A stretch of 44,787 bases of DNA from Rhizomucor pusillus. Taxonomy: Eukaryota; Mucoromycota; Mucoromycetes; Mucorales; Lichtheimiaceae. The stretch spans positions 1 to 44,787 of the forward strand of contig FWWN02000537.1 of assembly GCA_900175165.2 (NCBI GenBank), written 5' to 3'. The stretch's first letter is position 1; each line of letters starts with the position of its first letter. Positions 13,528 through 25,084 of the stretch are shown here, piece after piece. The translations under genes were made by a program, and so were the position numbers. The notes beneath the pieces were generated by a model, which worked only from the letters and a program-made list of their open reading frames with translations, had not been told where the DNA came from and did not search any database.

Positions 13528-15881
13528 AGTCACATTTGACCTCGTATGTCTTTTCCCTAATAACAGCTTCCACGCGAAGCTCGATCTCGCCGAAATACAT
13601 TTTGATGTCCATCTGCACCGGATCGCCGCGTTTGACGTCTGGAAGCTCCGGCATGGGAATTTCAAAGTGCAGCACCTTGCGTACATTGGTTTGAAAAGTA
13701 TACCTTGGCTCGTCTTCAGTGCTGGCCGCGTAGAATGTAAAAGCAGTAGGGTGAGGATAGGTGGCAGAATATGTCTTGGTCACGCAGCTGTCGACGGCTA
13801 CAGAGAGTGGGACACACACAGTGAGTTTTTTCTATTTTCTTTTCTCTCTCTCCCATTCATGTATAATACATACCCAAGGGAACACCGCGGCGCACGTAGG
13901 TAGAAAATCGATGGTCGCAACGTACACTTCCGTCAGGTTTGATGATCTTGTATTCTTCGGGGTCAACTCCTTCCACAAAGGTGTTGGTGATACCAATGCC
14001 ATACCAGTATCTCGGCACACGCGTAGCGACCATGGTAGGGTTCTTGCCAAACAGCACCGCCCCTCGGGCTACAGCGAGCTCTATAGTCGATTATGTTAAG
14101 AGTTATGCATGTATTGAAATACATGTGAAAGAGCATCAGTATAGCATTCATTACCTGGACGATAAGGCGCAATGACCTTGATGCCAAGAGGACCAAATTC
14201 TTCCAATATTCGCTGGTGAAGATACTGCGATGCACCGAACCCACCCACAGTGAAGATCGCCTTTAAGTTGTGAGTCTGCGCACGCTGTTCGTGCAAAAGT
14301 TGCAAAACATCTTTGACAACCGGCTCAAATACACGTTCCTTGAGATCCTCTGCTGAAAACCGCAGAACACCGTCGTCGAGTTCAATGGACGGATCCGTGT
14401 GCTCCTTGAGACCCAAACTCATCGGCACAGGTAAATACAAGCTGTCCTGGCCATCGAAGGACGGCTTCATGATATCCACGAAATGCTCCATCATTGCCTC
14501 AAGTGCCTGCTGAGGGATGTTGTCTACTACACGTTTCAATTTACTGCGCAAAAGTTTACGCATCCTCCTATCGACAAATGTGGATCCACACGATTTGCCT
14601 GTTCCTTTGGTCGTTTCTTTAAACCGCCGTCGACCGTCTGCGTTCTGCTCCACGGCAAAGACAATAAGATCGACAGTGCCACCTAAAGCAGCAGAAGATA
14701 CCAAGACTTAGATGGATGTATCAACAGCCCTATATATATGTTTTACTCACCGCCGGCATCGCAAATCATAAACTCGTCTCCATCTTTCATATCAAACTGG
14801 TCGCTCGTCTGCTCACAGTAGATAGCCGCCGCTTCAGGCTCAGAGATCAGCATAAGTCGATCAGGATGGTCGTCCTTGTCAATTATTCCAGACTCAATAG
14901 CTGCCATGCGCATGGCCTGCTTTGACCTATCTGACCACATGGCCGGTACCTTGGTACCAGGTCATCTTTTTAGATATAACTTGCAAAGCTTTTTCATCGG
15001 GCACGCACAGATATATGCTTACAGTCAAGCAGTATCGATATCGTCCTTCGAATTGCTGCGCAAATCCTCTTTTCATCTCATTTAAAATATGTGCATGGAA
15101 CTCGCGAAGATAGTCTGTAGAATAAAGAATATAAGTTGCATTGCTTCGCATTAACGTTACTGCAAATCCAGAAGGTACCTGCAATCACAGAGATAGGGTT
15201 GAAGCCTCCAGGTATTGGCTGGAACACGCCATCTAACCGATCGTCTAGATACAGTTTGTATTGCTGTAAGAAAAGATAGTCACCGCTAGGTGGAGTCTTG
15301 TTCTTTTCCAATCGTGCGGCATTGCCCCACATGGCCAAAGTCTAGAATAACCAGCAGCATAGCAAACTTAGGATGTGCCTCTTCGCATAGAGAGAGGGAT
15401 GATTGCCAAATATATATATGTATATACCTTATCCACCCGGTTGTAAAGCTAGAACCGCAGAGAGAATGGTTATCGTCAATTCACCCAGTTTTACAAAACA
15501 TTCTGGAATGGAGATCTTACACTCATTGTCGGTGTCTAGAAGAGATTTAGTACTTCGTTTTTAACTTGCGTGAAAAGTTCTATACCTTTGGGTATCTGAT
15601 ACTCGATTGTTTCGGCCTGTCCACGTGTAGGATGACACTCAGCACTCTATACTTTCTCTATGTTTTCTGTGCTCTCTCTCTCTCTCTCTTTTCACTTTTA
15701 CCAGTTTGTAATATCAGTAATTTCATCAGAGCTCACAAAGCCATATGCAGCGCCGCTAAAAGTTGTTCCTGAGATGGAGGTCAGGCCACCGGCGTGCTGG
15801 TTTGACAGCTTGACAATCGAGCTCACCGAAATCGATACCGACCACCACGCGGTAGTCGCTCAAGGGTGATTGAGGAGCCAT
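13517..15881 (-). CDS. Hsp70-like ATPase (HSPA12-type, no substrate-binding domain)
   Basis: Eleven exons, all GT-AG: 15881-15827, 15768-15702, 15616-15586, 15535-15521, 15448-15428, 15341-15179, 15114-15023, 14949-14751, 14682-14155, 14080-13874, 13797-13517, giving 552 residues. The actin/Hsp70 ATPase fold is shown by VVVGIDFGTTFSG (phosphate 1, residues about 12-24), ISEPEAAAIYC (183-192), CDAGGGTVDLIVF (phosphate 2, about 211-223) and FTVGGFGASQYL (adenosine). The canonical peptide-binding domain and EEVD tail are missing; instead there is a C-terminal beta-rich extension. This matches the divergent Hsp70-like group expanded in many fungi, whose clients are unknown. Exons 4 and 5 are only 15 and 21 nt. 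Intron 2 contains a CT repeat (about 15672-15689). The last 11 bases overlap the opposite-strand SPATA20 CDS. Confidence 0.9.
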
Positions 15882-16200
15882 CGCTTGATCTACCAAAGAG
15901 CGCGAGCAGCGGGAAAAGAGAGTGAGACAAGAAGGTTACAGGCTTTGTTAAAGTTTGTGTTCCCATGGGCTGCGTTCTCCGAGTTGCAAAGCCCACTGCT
16001 ATTTCTTGCTGCCTGCATGTATCATGCTGCGCTGATAAGTAGATGTACACGACACATATTTTTTCAGAAACACAGGTTCGTTTTGTGAGAAGAGGAAATG
16101 TATATTGTTGAATGCAACATGTAAATGCAAACGTTGTAATATATATGATGTGCGTGTGTGTGTGTGGAGTATAAGTACATGATACGCTTTTCAATTTCAA
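15882..16200. other. Intergenic, Hsp70-like promoter side
   Basis: This 319-bp stretch lies between two minus-strand genes and should contain the promoter of the Hsp70-like gene and the 3' end of the membrane-protein gene. A GT-rich run (about 16151-16165) is the only visible repeat. I see no gene. Confidence 0.4.
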
Positions 16201-18079
16201 TTATTTCCGTCGATTTCTCCAGCTTTGACTTATCCAGGAAATCCATCCATCCCTTCCGGAAGAATTGGATGTCGTAGATGGTTCACCTACTTCGAGCGGA
16301 GGACGACGATCTTCCTTATCTGTGGTGCGAGAGGAGCTGACAGACTGTTGCTGCTGTGGACTCCATGGGTCGTCGTTCTCATCAACGTAGTACTCTGCTG
16401 GTTGTTTGTAATATATAAAGTAGATGAGCAGGTACATGAGTACCGTCAATATCCACCCTGCAATGATGATACAAATAACAGCCAGAGGACCTAAGCTCTG
16501 CGCGGCATTGGTATCGCTCAGGATAGCAACCAGCACAGAGGTCCACAGGATGCATGTGAACGATCCCGTACGAAAGAAGTTGATCTTGTCCACGTAGCAA
16601 GGTCGCGCTTTGATGTTGTAGCAGATCATCGTCAGTAAAATAGTAATGGATAAAATGGCCCGCATTCGGTTCTTGTTGGTCGTTGATTCAACAAGTAGAA
16701 AGACAATCGCCAAAAGAAGACCTTTAAATATACATAGGGTATTAGAATACGTTGCTGCAATCCATCGATACCAATAATTCTCTATGCTTGCCCATATTCT
16801 TTACAAATGCAACGCTGATGGATTTGAAAGCAATTTCATTGTGGATGGGTATGCGTTCGTAACTTGTCAAGAAGATCGTGAGCAAAAAGTATGCAACGAC
16901 GTAGCCGAAAAGGGACATCCAGAGGTAAAGCTGCTGGGATATTTGGGGAGCATTGCATCGAAGTGTAGGTGCAAAGTCGTTGCTCGGTATATTCAGTGAC
17001 TGACACGCTGCAGAGCTCACAAATGTGGTAAGGATAGGTATGTAAAGCAGCGTCTATTTCTCGCACACACACACACACACAGAGAGAGAGACCAAGGTTA
17101 GTCTCTGATTCGCCGGGTGCTTTAATCTGCTGATTTCACTTACTGCTACTGGTATGCACCAATGTACCCAGCGTGTTGGCGCTTTGTATGGTCTGTAGAT
17201 ATTGATGCAGTGCACGCATACAGCGATAAGCAAGGAAAGGAAGGTTGCAGCGAACGCAGTCCACAGCGAATAAGTGTACCAAACTGGTGTTCGCATATCG
17301 GGCATGAAGCCACCTGCATTCATTATAATGGAAACTAGGCGCACTATTTGCGATTCGTCCTCGTGATCAGCGAATGAATTGACAGTGATAAAGTCGCGCA
17401 AGGGGAAAGTAAGCAGCTGGAAGAACTCGATAATCAAGATGGCTATTTGCACCCAGTTCGACCACAGTTTCGTGTCCCAATCTTTGAAGCGAGTCTTGTA
17501 TACGGCTTGCAAGTGAGCGTCCTCGCTACCAAAAAGCTGTTTTCGTTCCTTGTAGTAGCATCGCTGTCGCGTGATCAAGTAGAGGTTGATGCTGAGGACA
17601 AAGACGAACAAAGAAGCCTGGAGCGTGCTGGAAGAAGGGTTAGAGCTTCCGGTGGTTCCAATGAGGATTATGAGGGCAACCGTGTTGGCGCACAGCAAGG
17701 TAATAGACAGCAAGTGGTAAAACTTGTGAGCGAGAACTTTTCTGTGTTCATGCGAAATGGGCGTTGTCGGCTCCGCTTGCTGTTGGTGCTTGAGACCAAT
17801 CACTAGACTGACAAGTGGTACACGAAACACAGTTTTGACTTGCTGCTTCAAGTTCTCTACAAGCTGATCCACTTCCTTTTGATGCTCCAACTCTTCTTCT
17901 CGTCGTTGCTGTGCCGGAACCTTGTGCCACTGCGTGAACCAGAAATAAAACACGAACGAGACGAGGATGATGAAAATGATAGAGAAAAACAAGATGATAG
18001 ATGCAATACCGCTCGAAGTGGCGCCACTCGCGTCCTGTTGCTGATACGTTGCATAACCAATGCTAGAGTTGTTGGGCAT
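16201..18079 (-). CDS. Polytopic membrane protein of unknown family, about 11 helices
   Basis: Three exons (18079-17144, 17053-16792, 16721-16201) encode 572 residues. I do not recognise the family. Hydrophobic segments by eye begin with IASIILFFSIIFIILVSFVF (residues about 24-45), then a cytoplasmic-looking charged coil (RREEELEHQKEVDQLVE), and about ten further helices including SLFVFVLSINLYLIT, WVQIAILIIEFFQLL, LYLWMSLFGYVVAYFLLTIF and the final LAVICIIIAGWILTVLMYLL. The C-terminal tail is hydrophilic, acidic then Gln/Ser rich, ending in SWRNRRK. Intron 1 (17143-17054) contains CA and GA repeats (17064-17090). Intron 2 (16791-16722) must use a GC donor (GCAAGC): it is the only donor giving the phase that continues KNM into GLLLAIVFLLVEST. 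It could be a channel, transporter or receptor. Confidence 0.75.
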
Positions 18080-18615
18080 GATGATGGAGTGTGTGGAATG
18101 AAAGTGCTGACGGACAAGCAATAAAAAAAATCGCCGGTGATGATGGTAACGTTCTTTTGTCCTGGGTATCTGTATGTTGCCAAGTAGGATGGAAACAAGT
18201 TGATGCGTATGCTTTTTGAAATGACAGATTAAGAACTCGTTTTGAAAATGTATACTAAAAAACAAGTTGTAAAAGATCTAAGATCTGCAATCAGTGGTGA
18301 ACTGGACCAGACATTGCTGTGTTGTTTCCATTTATGGATGCATGTTTTCTTTCCATGGTCCTTTCTCTATCTAGCGCTTTAGCATTGTCAGATTGTTCTT
18401 TCTGGCCTTATTTGGATTATGGTTCATCAATGCCAAGATCCAGACTCATGTACAAGTTATCTACTTGGGAATATGATGCTTAGAGGCAGCTGTTCCTGAA
18501 TTGACGATATACACTTATTAGTTGTTGGTATTAACGTGTATTCAATTCTTGCTCAGTATCGAAAAGATGAATGTAACAGGGTTTTCATAATCTTCTTTCT
18601 ACAATTAAAACCTAA
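18080..18615. other. Intergenic region between membrane protein and DBR1
   Basis: This 536-bp stretch between two same-strand genes has no supported gene. It should contain the promoter of the membrane-protein gene (right-to-left) and the DBR1 3' end. Confidence 0.4.
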
Positions 18616-20501
18616 CTAGGACTCGGACTCCGTTTTTCTTTTCTTGTTTGCATCCTCCTCATTTACATTGGTTGCTTTGCTCTCTTCTCTGTCCGGTGAC
18701 CTTTCCTTGGCTCGGACCCTAGTGGGAGGAAGTTTAGCACGGATGTATTCGATTCCTATCAGTTTACAGAATTCGATTGTCTGTGGATTATCGACTCCAA
18801 AACCTACGCAGACTTGGTTAATAAAGCCCTACAAGGATATTTATTTAGGATAGGATTCCCATACTCAGTTTTCTAGCTTCTTCATCAGCCAGAGAATCTA
18901 GCACGGCACCCGCCGGTACGTTGACTTGAAAGTTGGAGGGTATGTTCAGATCAAGTTGATCCATATCCATTTCCATGTTCAAGTACAGCAACTCTTGCTC
19001 TACAGAGCTATAAAGTACGGGTTAGATGAACATGAGAATATAACTGACAGGATCCTTTATTTACCTTCTTAAATCGCTATTTTTGGGCAGCTTGGTGGGC
19101 CGTCTGTCAACATTCAAGTTTGGTTGCATTGCTCTCGTAATAGCAAGCCATTCCAAATCGTAAGTTAGACCTTCTTCTTCTTTTCCTTCTGGAGATTCGA
19201 TGTCAATATACTGTGTACAAGCAAATTAGATCAGCTATACTGTATATGGCATGCATCATTGCTTTTCTTCTGTTTACATCGACAAAGGCACGTCCGGGTG
19301 CAGGTCTCTCCAGTGGTTTATCAAGAGCCAAAAACTTTGTCACCCCTTGTCCGGCTGGTTCGTTGACGTCTTTGCTTCCAGAACTTAAGACTTGCTCAGG
19401 TGTCAGTTTAGCATTGTGATCTACAATGGCTTTGTAGTATACATGAAGATGTGCAGAAAACCACCATTTAGGTTGCAATTGGTGCATAATCATCGCACTT
19501 GCAGGATTTCCCAATGATTTTGTATTAATCTGATCGTCTGTCAGCAGTCTTTTACGTATAGAATCTCTCTGGTGCGTTTCACTCACGTCTCGTTCAAAGT
19601 AAGGCTTAATTCTCAAAAGACGCTGTAAATCGCCGCAGTGCTCGATACCTCTGGGCCAGTCGTGAGATAACATGATATCCATGGGCTCTTGTATCTAATA
19701 TTGGAAGCGCACATATCTGAGCACGCACACAACTGTAAGAGGAATCGGCATTTCATCATACTGACCAGCAAGAGTTTACGGACATCGAATTCTCTGACGT
19801 GGTAAATACTTCGAAGGGAATCGGGATTGTAAGGTGTGGTTTCGTAATGTCCTTGGGAGTAACATAAAGTTGGAGAAATGCACATGTAATGGCAAATTTG
19901 CATATTGCATACCTTTAAAATAATGTCCCTCTTTGTAAATGCCTGATAAACCTCCGATTCGCACACCATTGTATTTGACCACGCCTGCTCGTCCAAGATA
20001 ATAGATATTGGGCGCTAACCAGCCTCCATGTGGTCTAAGAACGACATTTTAGCATACCATATGCATCGAACGCTTACGCATGCCAGGAGATCTACATACA
20101 ACTCGTCCATATGATTGCTAGCTTCATGATTGCCGCCTATGACGACAGTCAAGTAGGGCGCTTTCAACTCTCCATTGTAATATTGGTAAAAGTTGCCCAG
20201 TTTCCTGTATTTGGGAGGAACGGCCATGCATTTCAAATCGATATCATTACGAATTGCCTGTTCAAACATTATTCAGAAAATAGACCATTAAACGCGCAGT
20301 TGTTGTCGTAGTACCTGAAAGTCACCACACATCAAGACAAGATCGATCGTCTTTTGCGATTTCTCTTCATCCTGCTTGATCTTGGCGTAGATCTGATCAA
20401 GCTCACCGTGGCTACACCCCACAGCAGCGATCTAGTACCGCAAAATGTTCGACTCAAGCACAATCGCCGTGAAAAAAGCTAATGTCCATGCTTACTCTCA
20501 T
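18616..20501 (-). CDS. DBR1: RNA lariat debranching enzyme
   Basis: Ten exons: 20501-20496, 20431-20315, 20257-20100, 20034-19913, 19851-19766, 19694-19587, 19529-19278, 19210-19065, 19007-18865, 18812-18616, giving 444 residues. The enzyme is a metallophosphoesterase that hydrolyses the 2'-5' bond of excised intron lariats in the nucleus. Metal-binding motifs are intact: [32 protein letters not shown] and WFSAHLHV, with [16 protein letters not shown] and [14 protein letters not shown] confirming the family. The first coding exon is just ATG AGA (6 nt). For intron 9 I used donor GTATGG (18864) and acceptor CCAAG (18813), the canonical choice that keeps frame; the acceptor TAG at about 18825 would need a non-canonical donor. 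The basic, Lys/Arg-rich C-terminal tail may be a nuclear signal. It shares a 238-bp divergent promoter with the 20740 gene. Confidence 0.95.
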
Positions 20502-20739
20502 GTTTAGATTCGAAAGAACCCGCACTTTCAAAAACTCGCTCCTTCTGTATTTCTGGTTGTTGCATAAACAACATTGTCCATTTCAATCGTTCTCTGTGTG
20601 CCCATCATCACCAAGCCTGAGACACATCTTTACGACCTTAATTAGAATTTACGAATAACTGCGTGCAGGTAGACAAAAAGTAACCTGGCCGCGTCCTAGC
20701 ATCCAAAAACTCAAAGTTTCGTCTTTAGTATCAGCAATT

Positions 20740-21652
20740 ATGGCAGAAAGTGAGAGGAACTCCAGCTGCAACGAAGAAGAGGTATAAGTGACATATTGCG
20801 TATTGCTTGCAAAATCCGTATTCATAAAAAAGCCTTGTTTTTTACTCCAGGGCATTATTCAAGTTACAGCTGATGCTCAAGAAAGTCAGACCACCGTTGA
20901 TAAAGAGCTTGAGCAGCTAGAACGTGCTAAACGAGTCAGTATTCAGCTTTTATCTCTAGAATGATGGTGCTAAGCATATTTATATAGTTTGAGCCATTCT
21001 TGAAAGAGAATCAACGATTATCCCTCGAAACATTTTTACCGATACCCACCGGCAGACGGAAACTGTCCAACAATTCGGATGCCCAATGTAAAATTCAAGC
21101 GACATTTGTTTTTCGATTCCACATTGTAGAGCTCACGTAACTTTAATTCAGCGGATTCCACTGCTTTGGCAGAAATCATAATCAATTTACAAAACCACGT
21201 GACTAAACACAAAACTCACATACAACAAGTACAGGCAAGCATAAACTCGGCGGATATAAGGCTCAGGGTAACTGACATACTTGGTAGATGCAAATGCTCA
21301 AAAGTATGCAGCATGCTGACAATCTCGCGCATGGGTTAGCTCGGGCGGTTACGGTTACCAGCAATCAAGCAAGAACGATATCAGAGAAGCAAAGCGAAGG
21401 TTGTAACACTGTGGTCTTTTCTGGTGATAAGTGTCCCTATCTAATCTTTATCTTTTACTCCGCGCAGTCGAGAAGCTTAAACAACAATCGGAGCAACTTG
21501 AATGTTATGCGTCTGATATCTTTCAGACGTTGCAGAGTATAGATAAACGTCTCAAGGCCACTCAAGATAGAACTGGAAGCGCATCTTTTTCAGCCAGATG
21601 GCCCGAACTTGACAAGTTACTGTACAAGCGCAACAGACCACCAGGCGCTTAG
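20740..21652 (+). CDS. Coiled-coil protein, possible BORC subunit 5 homologue
   Basis: Six exons (20740-20781, 20851-20934, 20988-21087, 21152-21234, 21288-21399, 21468-21652) give 201 residues. After an acidic leader come FEPFLKENQRLSLETFLP, then two long helical stretches (ALAEIIINLQNHVTKHK..., EKLKQQSEQLECYASDIFQTLQ...). Length, the FEPFLKE block placed before the coils and the coil spacing resemble BORCS5, a subunit of BORC that couples lysosomes to kinesin through Arl8; similarity is weak and this is a tentative call. Intron 4 is most simply GC-AG (donor GCAAGC at 21235), since the only in-frame GT alternative leaves a 20-nt intron. The donor of intron 5 could be 21400 or 21403; both keep frame. 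A BLOC1S2 gene, another BORC/BLOC-1 subunit, lies 2.5 kb downstream. Confidence 0.6.
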
Positions 21653-21911
21653 CATATTCATGTTAATATTTTCAATATACCCTTTGGAGAAGCACTCCCT
21701 TCGTATCATATACTATGGCTGAGGAAGAAATGATGCACCTGACATGGAAGGTTCAAATGCACAAAAGCTTTTCTGAATGCGCGGATTACATATTCAAACC
21801 TTATCTTTTTCATGGGAACGCTTAGTGATAAGCTCCAACTCCGAGCTGCTGCATGCAAACTGCCCGCTCGTCTCACGATCTCGTCCATAGTCTTTGACCT
21901 GTTAAGCAATC

Positions 21912-23011
21912 ATGCGCATTGCTGCAGTGCAGCTTTACGTTGACCATCACGAGAAAAATTCCAATTGGGCTCGCATAGAGCATTATGCCAAGAGAGCCAA
22001 CGAAAGCAACGTGGATTTACTGATCTTTCCCGAGTGAGTGCACGATGCAAGTCCTTGTCGCGGCAACTGTAACCTGCTAAGCGGGCAGTTTCCTAGATAC
22101 GTTATTGGAGGTCCAGGCCCTGATTCTGTACTTGGAAAAGATGCAAGCAACAGGTTCTGCGAGATAGCAGCACAGTATGGGCTGGACATTATTGTCGGCA
22201 CCATCATTGAGCGTGATCCCGACGATAATCGGTTGTATAACTGTGCATATTACATTGACAAGGATGGCAAGATACTATTGGAGTATCGAAAAGTACACCT
22301 TTGGCATCCAGAGAGGGACTATCTTCACAGAGGTAAAAAAAAACCAATGGATTATAAATCGCTGCCCGTGTCTATTCAGACGACGTCGTAAATCTCTCAG
22401 GTCAACGTGGATTTGGCACTGTCAAGAACCGATTTGGTATAACAGTCGGCCTGTGCGTCTGTTGGGACATTGCCTTCCCTGAAGCGTTCCGTCACATGGC
22501 TTTGGAACACGGAGCACAACTCGTTGTTGCACCTGGTAATGTGAACTGTTGACAGCTCCCCAAAAAAGGTTGCTATAATTGCATTAACCATTTTTCGCAT
22601 TTTGTTTTCTTATCAACAGCTTACTGGACTTTGGAAGATGCTGGACCGATTGGAATGAAATATGATGCCTTAAGTGAAGTCAAGTTTATTGACTATGTCG
22701 TTCCAGCTAGAGCAATGGAAAATGAAATATGCATGGTATTCTGCAACGGTGCTAACCAACCGGAGGGCGAGAAAGAGACCAGGCCAGCATCCGGGTTTGG
22801 AACCCTGGCAGGAGCAACTCAGATCGCTGTGCCTTTCAGAGGGACCATTGCCCACTGCAAAAGCAACAGCGAGGAAATGATCATAGCGGATGTTGATGTA
22901 GCACAGATAATCGCTGATGCCGAGGATTGCTACAAGATACGTCAGGACTGGCGTGAAGGCAAAATCTTTGGCAGCTTGAAGGAGAACGAAGTGGAGACTA
23001 TTGTATCATAA
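21912..23011 (+). CDS. Nitrilase-superfamily carbon-nitrogen hydrolase
   Basis: Four exons (21912-22033, 22097-22332, 22401-22535, 22620-23011) give 294 residues. The nitrilase catalytic triad is visible: Glu in LLIFPE (near residue 41), Lys in EYRKVHLWHPERDY and Cys in VGLCVCWDIAFPEAF. The substrate is not determinable; N-carbamoyl amidase or omega-amidase-type activity on a small amide is typical of the branch, and the protein should be cytosolic (no signal peptide). Exon 3 has two in-frame acceptors: CTCTCAG at 22400 (294 aa) or ATTCAG at 22379 (301 aa, adding DDVVNLS). I cannot decide between them. It ends tail-to-tail with SUB1, 285 bp apart. Confidence 0.9.
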
Positions 23012-23296
23012 GCTCTTCTGTATATTACCACTGTAATAGAAACCTGTAACGAATGGACAAACTGGGCATATCCGTCGATTCAACGTTTTCGCTCGCTCAT
23101 CTGATATACCAGAGCTTATGTTTTGCAAACGATCTCTATCTTGTCATGTACAAGATGCGGGGCGGGCTTCCTTCCTGAGTGATACCATTACAAAAATCGT
23201 GCTTTTCTGCCAATCAAGAGCAACACTGTTATTTAAAAAGCAAAGAAGCATTCCGAAAAGCTACATACATTTAAAATGGACGGTAAATTAGCTATA

Positions 23297-23949
23297 TCAT
23301 TTCTTCTTGACTTCTTCAAGAGCAGAATCGACATCAGATAAAAGCTCCTTGAGCTTCTCGTATTGAGCCAAGGGTAAGCAGATACCTTACTCACAAGGTA
23401 AGCATACTTTGTATATATAAGCACAAGTCACCAACAGTATCAGACTTACCTTTGCCACCCCATTTCATTTCTCCAGTTTCTTTATCATTGTAGACATCCC
23501 GAATATCCACAAATGGTGTGCCATTTGGAAATACTCCCACTCTTACTCGTCGTTTGCTCGATAACTACAGAAAAGAAAAAACTTAGCATTTATCGTAAAG
23601 TTATCTCTTCTGGCGCTTACCTCGAAAATGCGCTCCTTTGGATTGGTGCTGCTAGGTGATGTGGTGGTGGTAGTGGCCTTCTTGGTCCGCTTACTTTCAC
23701 GCTCTTGCTTTACTCTTTGCTTGCTACTAGACTGTTGTCGCAGCCGAGTTTAATATCCATGTACGACCTTCTCGTCGTTGTCTTCCATACCTCTATTTGG
23801 TCGTCCGAGTCTTGCTGATCTTCAGGCGCAGACTTGGTTGGGTGGTACGGTCAGTGTTAATCGCAGGCAGACATGTGGCAAGCAAAAACGCATGGTACCT
23901 TGTATTCGTCATCGTCTTCGCTAGCGTCAATTTCCTTTCTTTTGGGCAT
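23297..23949 (-). CDS. SUB1: Transcriptional coactivator SUB1/PC4
   Basis: Five exons (23949-23899, 23832-23791, 23731-23621, 23564-23450, 23385-23297) give 135 residues. The C-terminal PC4 domain is clear: SSKRRVRVGVFPNGTPFVDIRDVY, then GEMKWGGKGICLPLAQYEKLKELL. The N-terminal half is low complexity, acidic then Lys/Thr/Ser rich, as in human PC4, where phosphorylation of this part regulates DNA binding. PC4 binds single-stranded and melted DNA and links activators to the RNA polymerase II machinery. Its start is 163 bp from the divergent BLOC1S2 gene, so a shared promoter is likely. Confidence 0.94.
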
Positions 23950-24112
23950 GATTGGCGTTGTTGATTAAAAGAATAATATGCAAAAGGAAATAAAATCTGT
24001 CACCCACACTGACGCGTGCGCGCTTTTTGTTCCAAAAAGGGCAAGACCGCGTTTGTTGCTCCTACCCACCTTTGCACAACAGCAGCATAATCCAGACGAC
24101 ACTGGTTTTGCA

Positions 24113-24623
24113 ATGTCCACATCGCCGTTACCACCAGGTCGTCAACAATCCAAATCGAACCTCAATCCTGAGGAGGCCAGAAAGATCCTCACTGAGGAGC
24201 ACATTGGTCGGCTGACTGAAGAAGCCATACAGAAACTGGCAGAGTATACTCGCAAGCAGGCACTGGGTAACCATATATCTCTTGACGTTCACGTCCGAAA
24301 CAGAAAAATGCTCACGCCATCTTTCTTAGCAACGGTGGAGGATTGCCAGTTGCTTGAGACTATGAACAAGATGACTAAAGATAAATACTCGCAATTATCG
24401 TCAATGAGTCAAAGACTGATACAGGAAATGTCCAAAATACAGGATACCCGTAAGTTTGAGATAGTTGTGTAACGGAGAGCATAGCATCAAACCCTTAAAA
24501 AAACTATTAGAGGACGAGTTTGATACCTTCGCAGCCCAAGTGGACGAGATTGATCAGCAGATAACGCAGATGGAGAAGATTGCTAGAAGCTTAGACGAAT
24601 ATTCGCGATACCTCGGTAGGTAA
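24113..24623 (+). CDS. BLOC-1/BORC subunit 2 (BLOC1S2/BLOS2)
   Basis: Two exons (24113-24449, 24511-24623) give 149 residues, close to human BLOS2 (142). The conserved core is LTPSFLATVEDCQLLETMNKMTKDKYSQL followed by a continuous coiled coil (MSQRLIQEMSKIQD..., VDEIDQQITQMEKIARSLDEYSRYL). BLOS2 is shared by BLOC-1 and BORC, which act in endosome and lysosome biogenesis and positioning. I chose the ATG at 24113; the frame stays open upstream to 23978 but that part overlaps the promoter shared with SUB1 and has no helical character. The 3' end stops right after a GTAGGT sequence (24616), so a further unseen exon cannot be fully excluded. Confidence 0.87.
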
Positions 24624-25084
24624 CAAGTGTATAATTGATATATGGCCTTTATTAATCGTGTATATGTACAAGAGGACAAACTTGAAAGATCAAAGTAAAT
24701 TTGGGAGCGTCTAAATTTGCTCTTACGTTTTTTTCGATGATGGGTCGCAGATAGTCATTTTTTCGATCGTGAAAGCAGTTAGTAGTCGGATATTGCATTG
24801 TTATTTCTACAACGGATCACACTGAATGGAGCATCACACATCCTGAGCTTGTACATCGACGCAAAGATCAAGAGAACTGTACATACAAAATCATAAAAAC
24901 GATTCTAGAAACAACATACATCCAAAGTGCGACAAGAGATATCCGATAAGATGCGTCATTTTTTAAATACAAAACAGACAAGAGAGCGAGAGAGATGAGT
25001 CACCGAGCTGAGATTTGCAACTACCCCGCACATAAAGATTTCCTGAATCGACTGCAACTCATCAGAGCTGGGAAAAATTCATAG
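24624..25084. other. Intergenic region before ARG8-like gene
   Basis: This 461-bp stretch holds the 3' end of BLOC1S2 and the promoter of the aminotransferase gene. No gene, RNA or repeat is recognised. Confidence 0.4.

Noticed and set aside
20882..21652. Mediator or kinetochore subunit identity for the 20740 coiled-coil protein
   Set aside because: Coils alone can mimic many families; only the FEPFLKE block, the length and coil spacing gave a specific hint, towards BORCS5.
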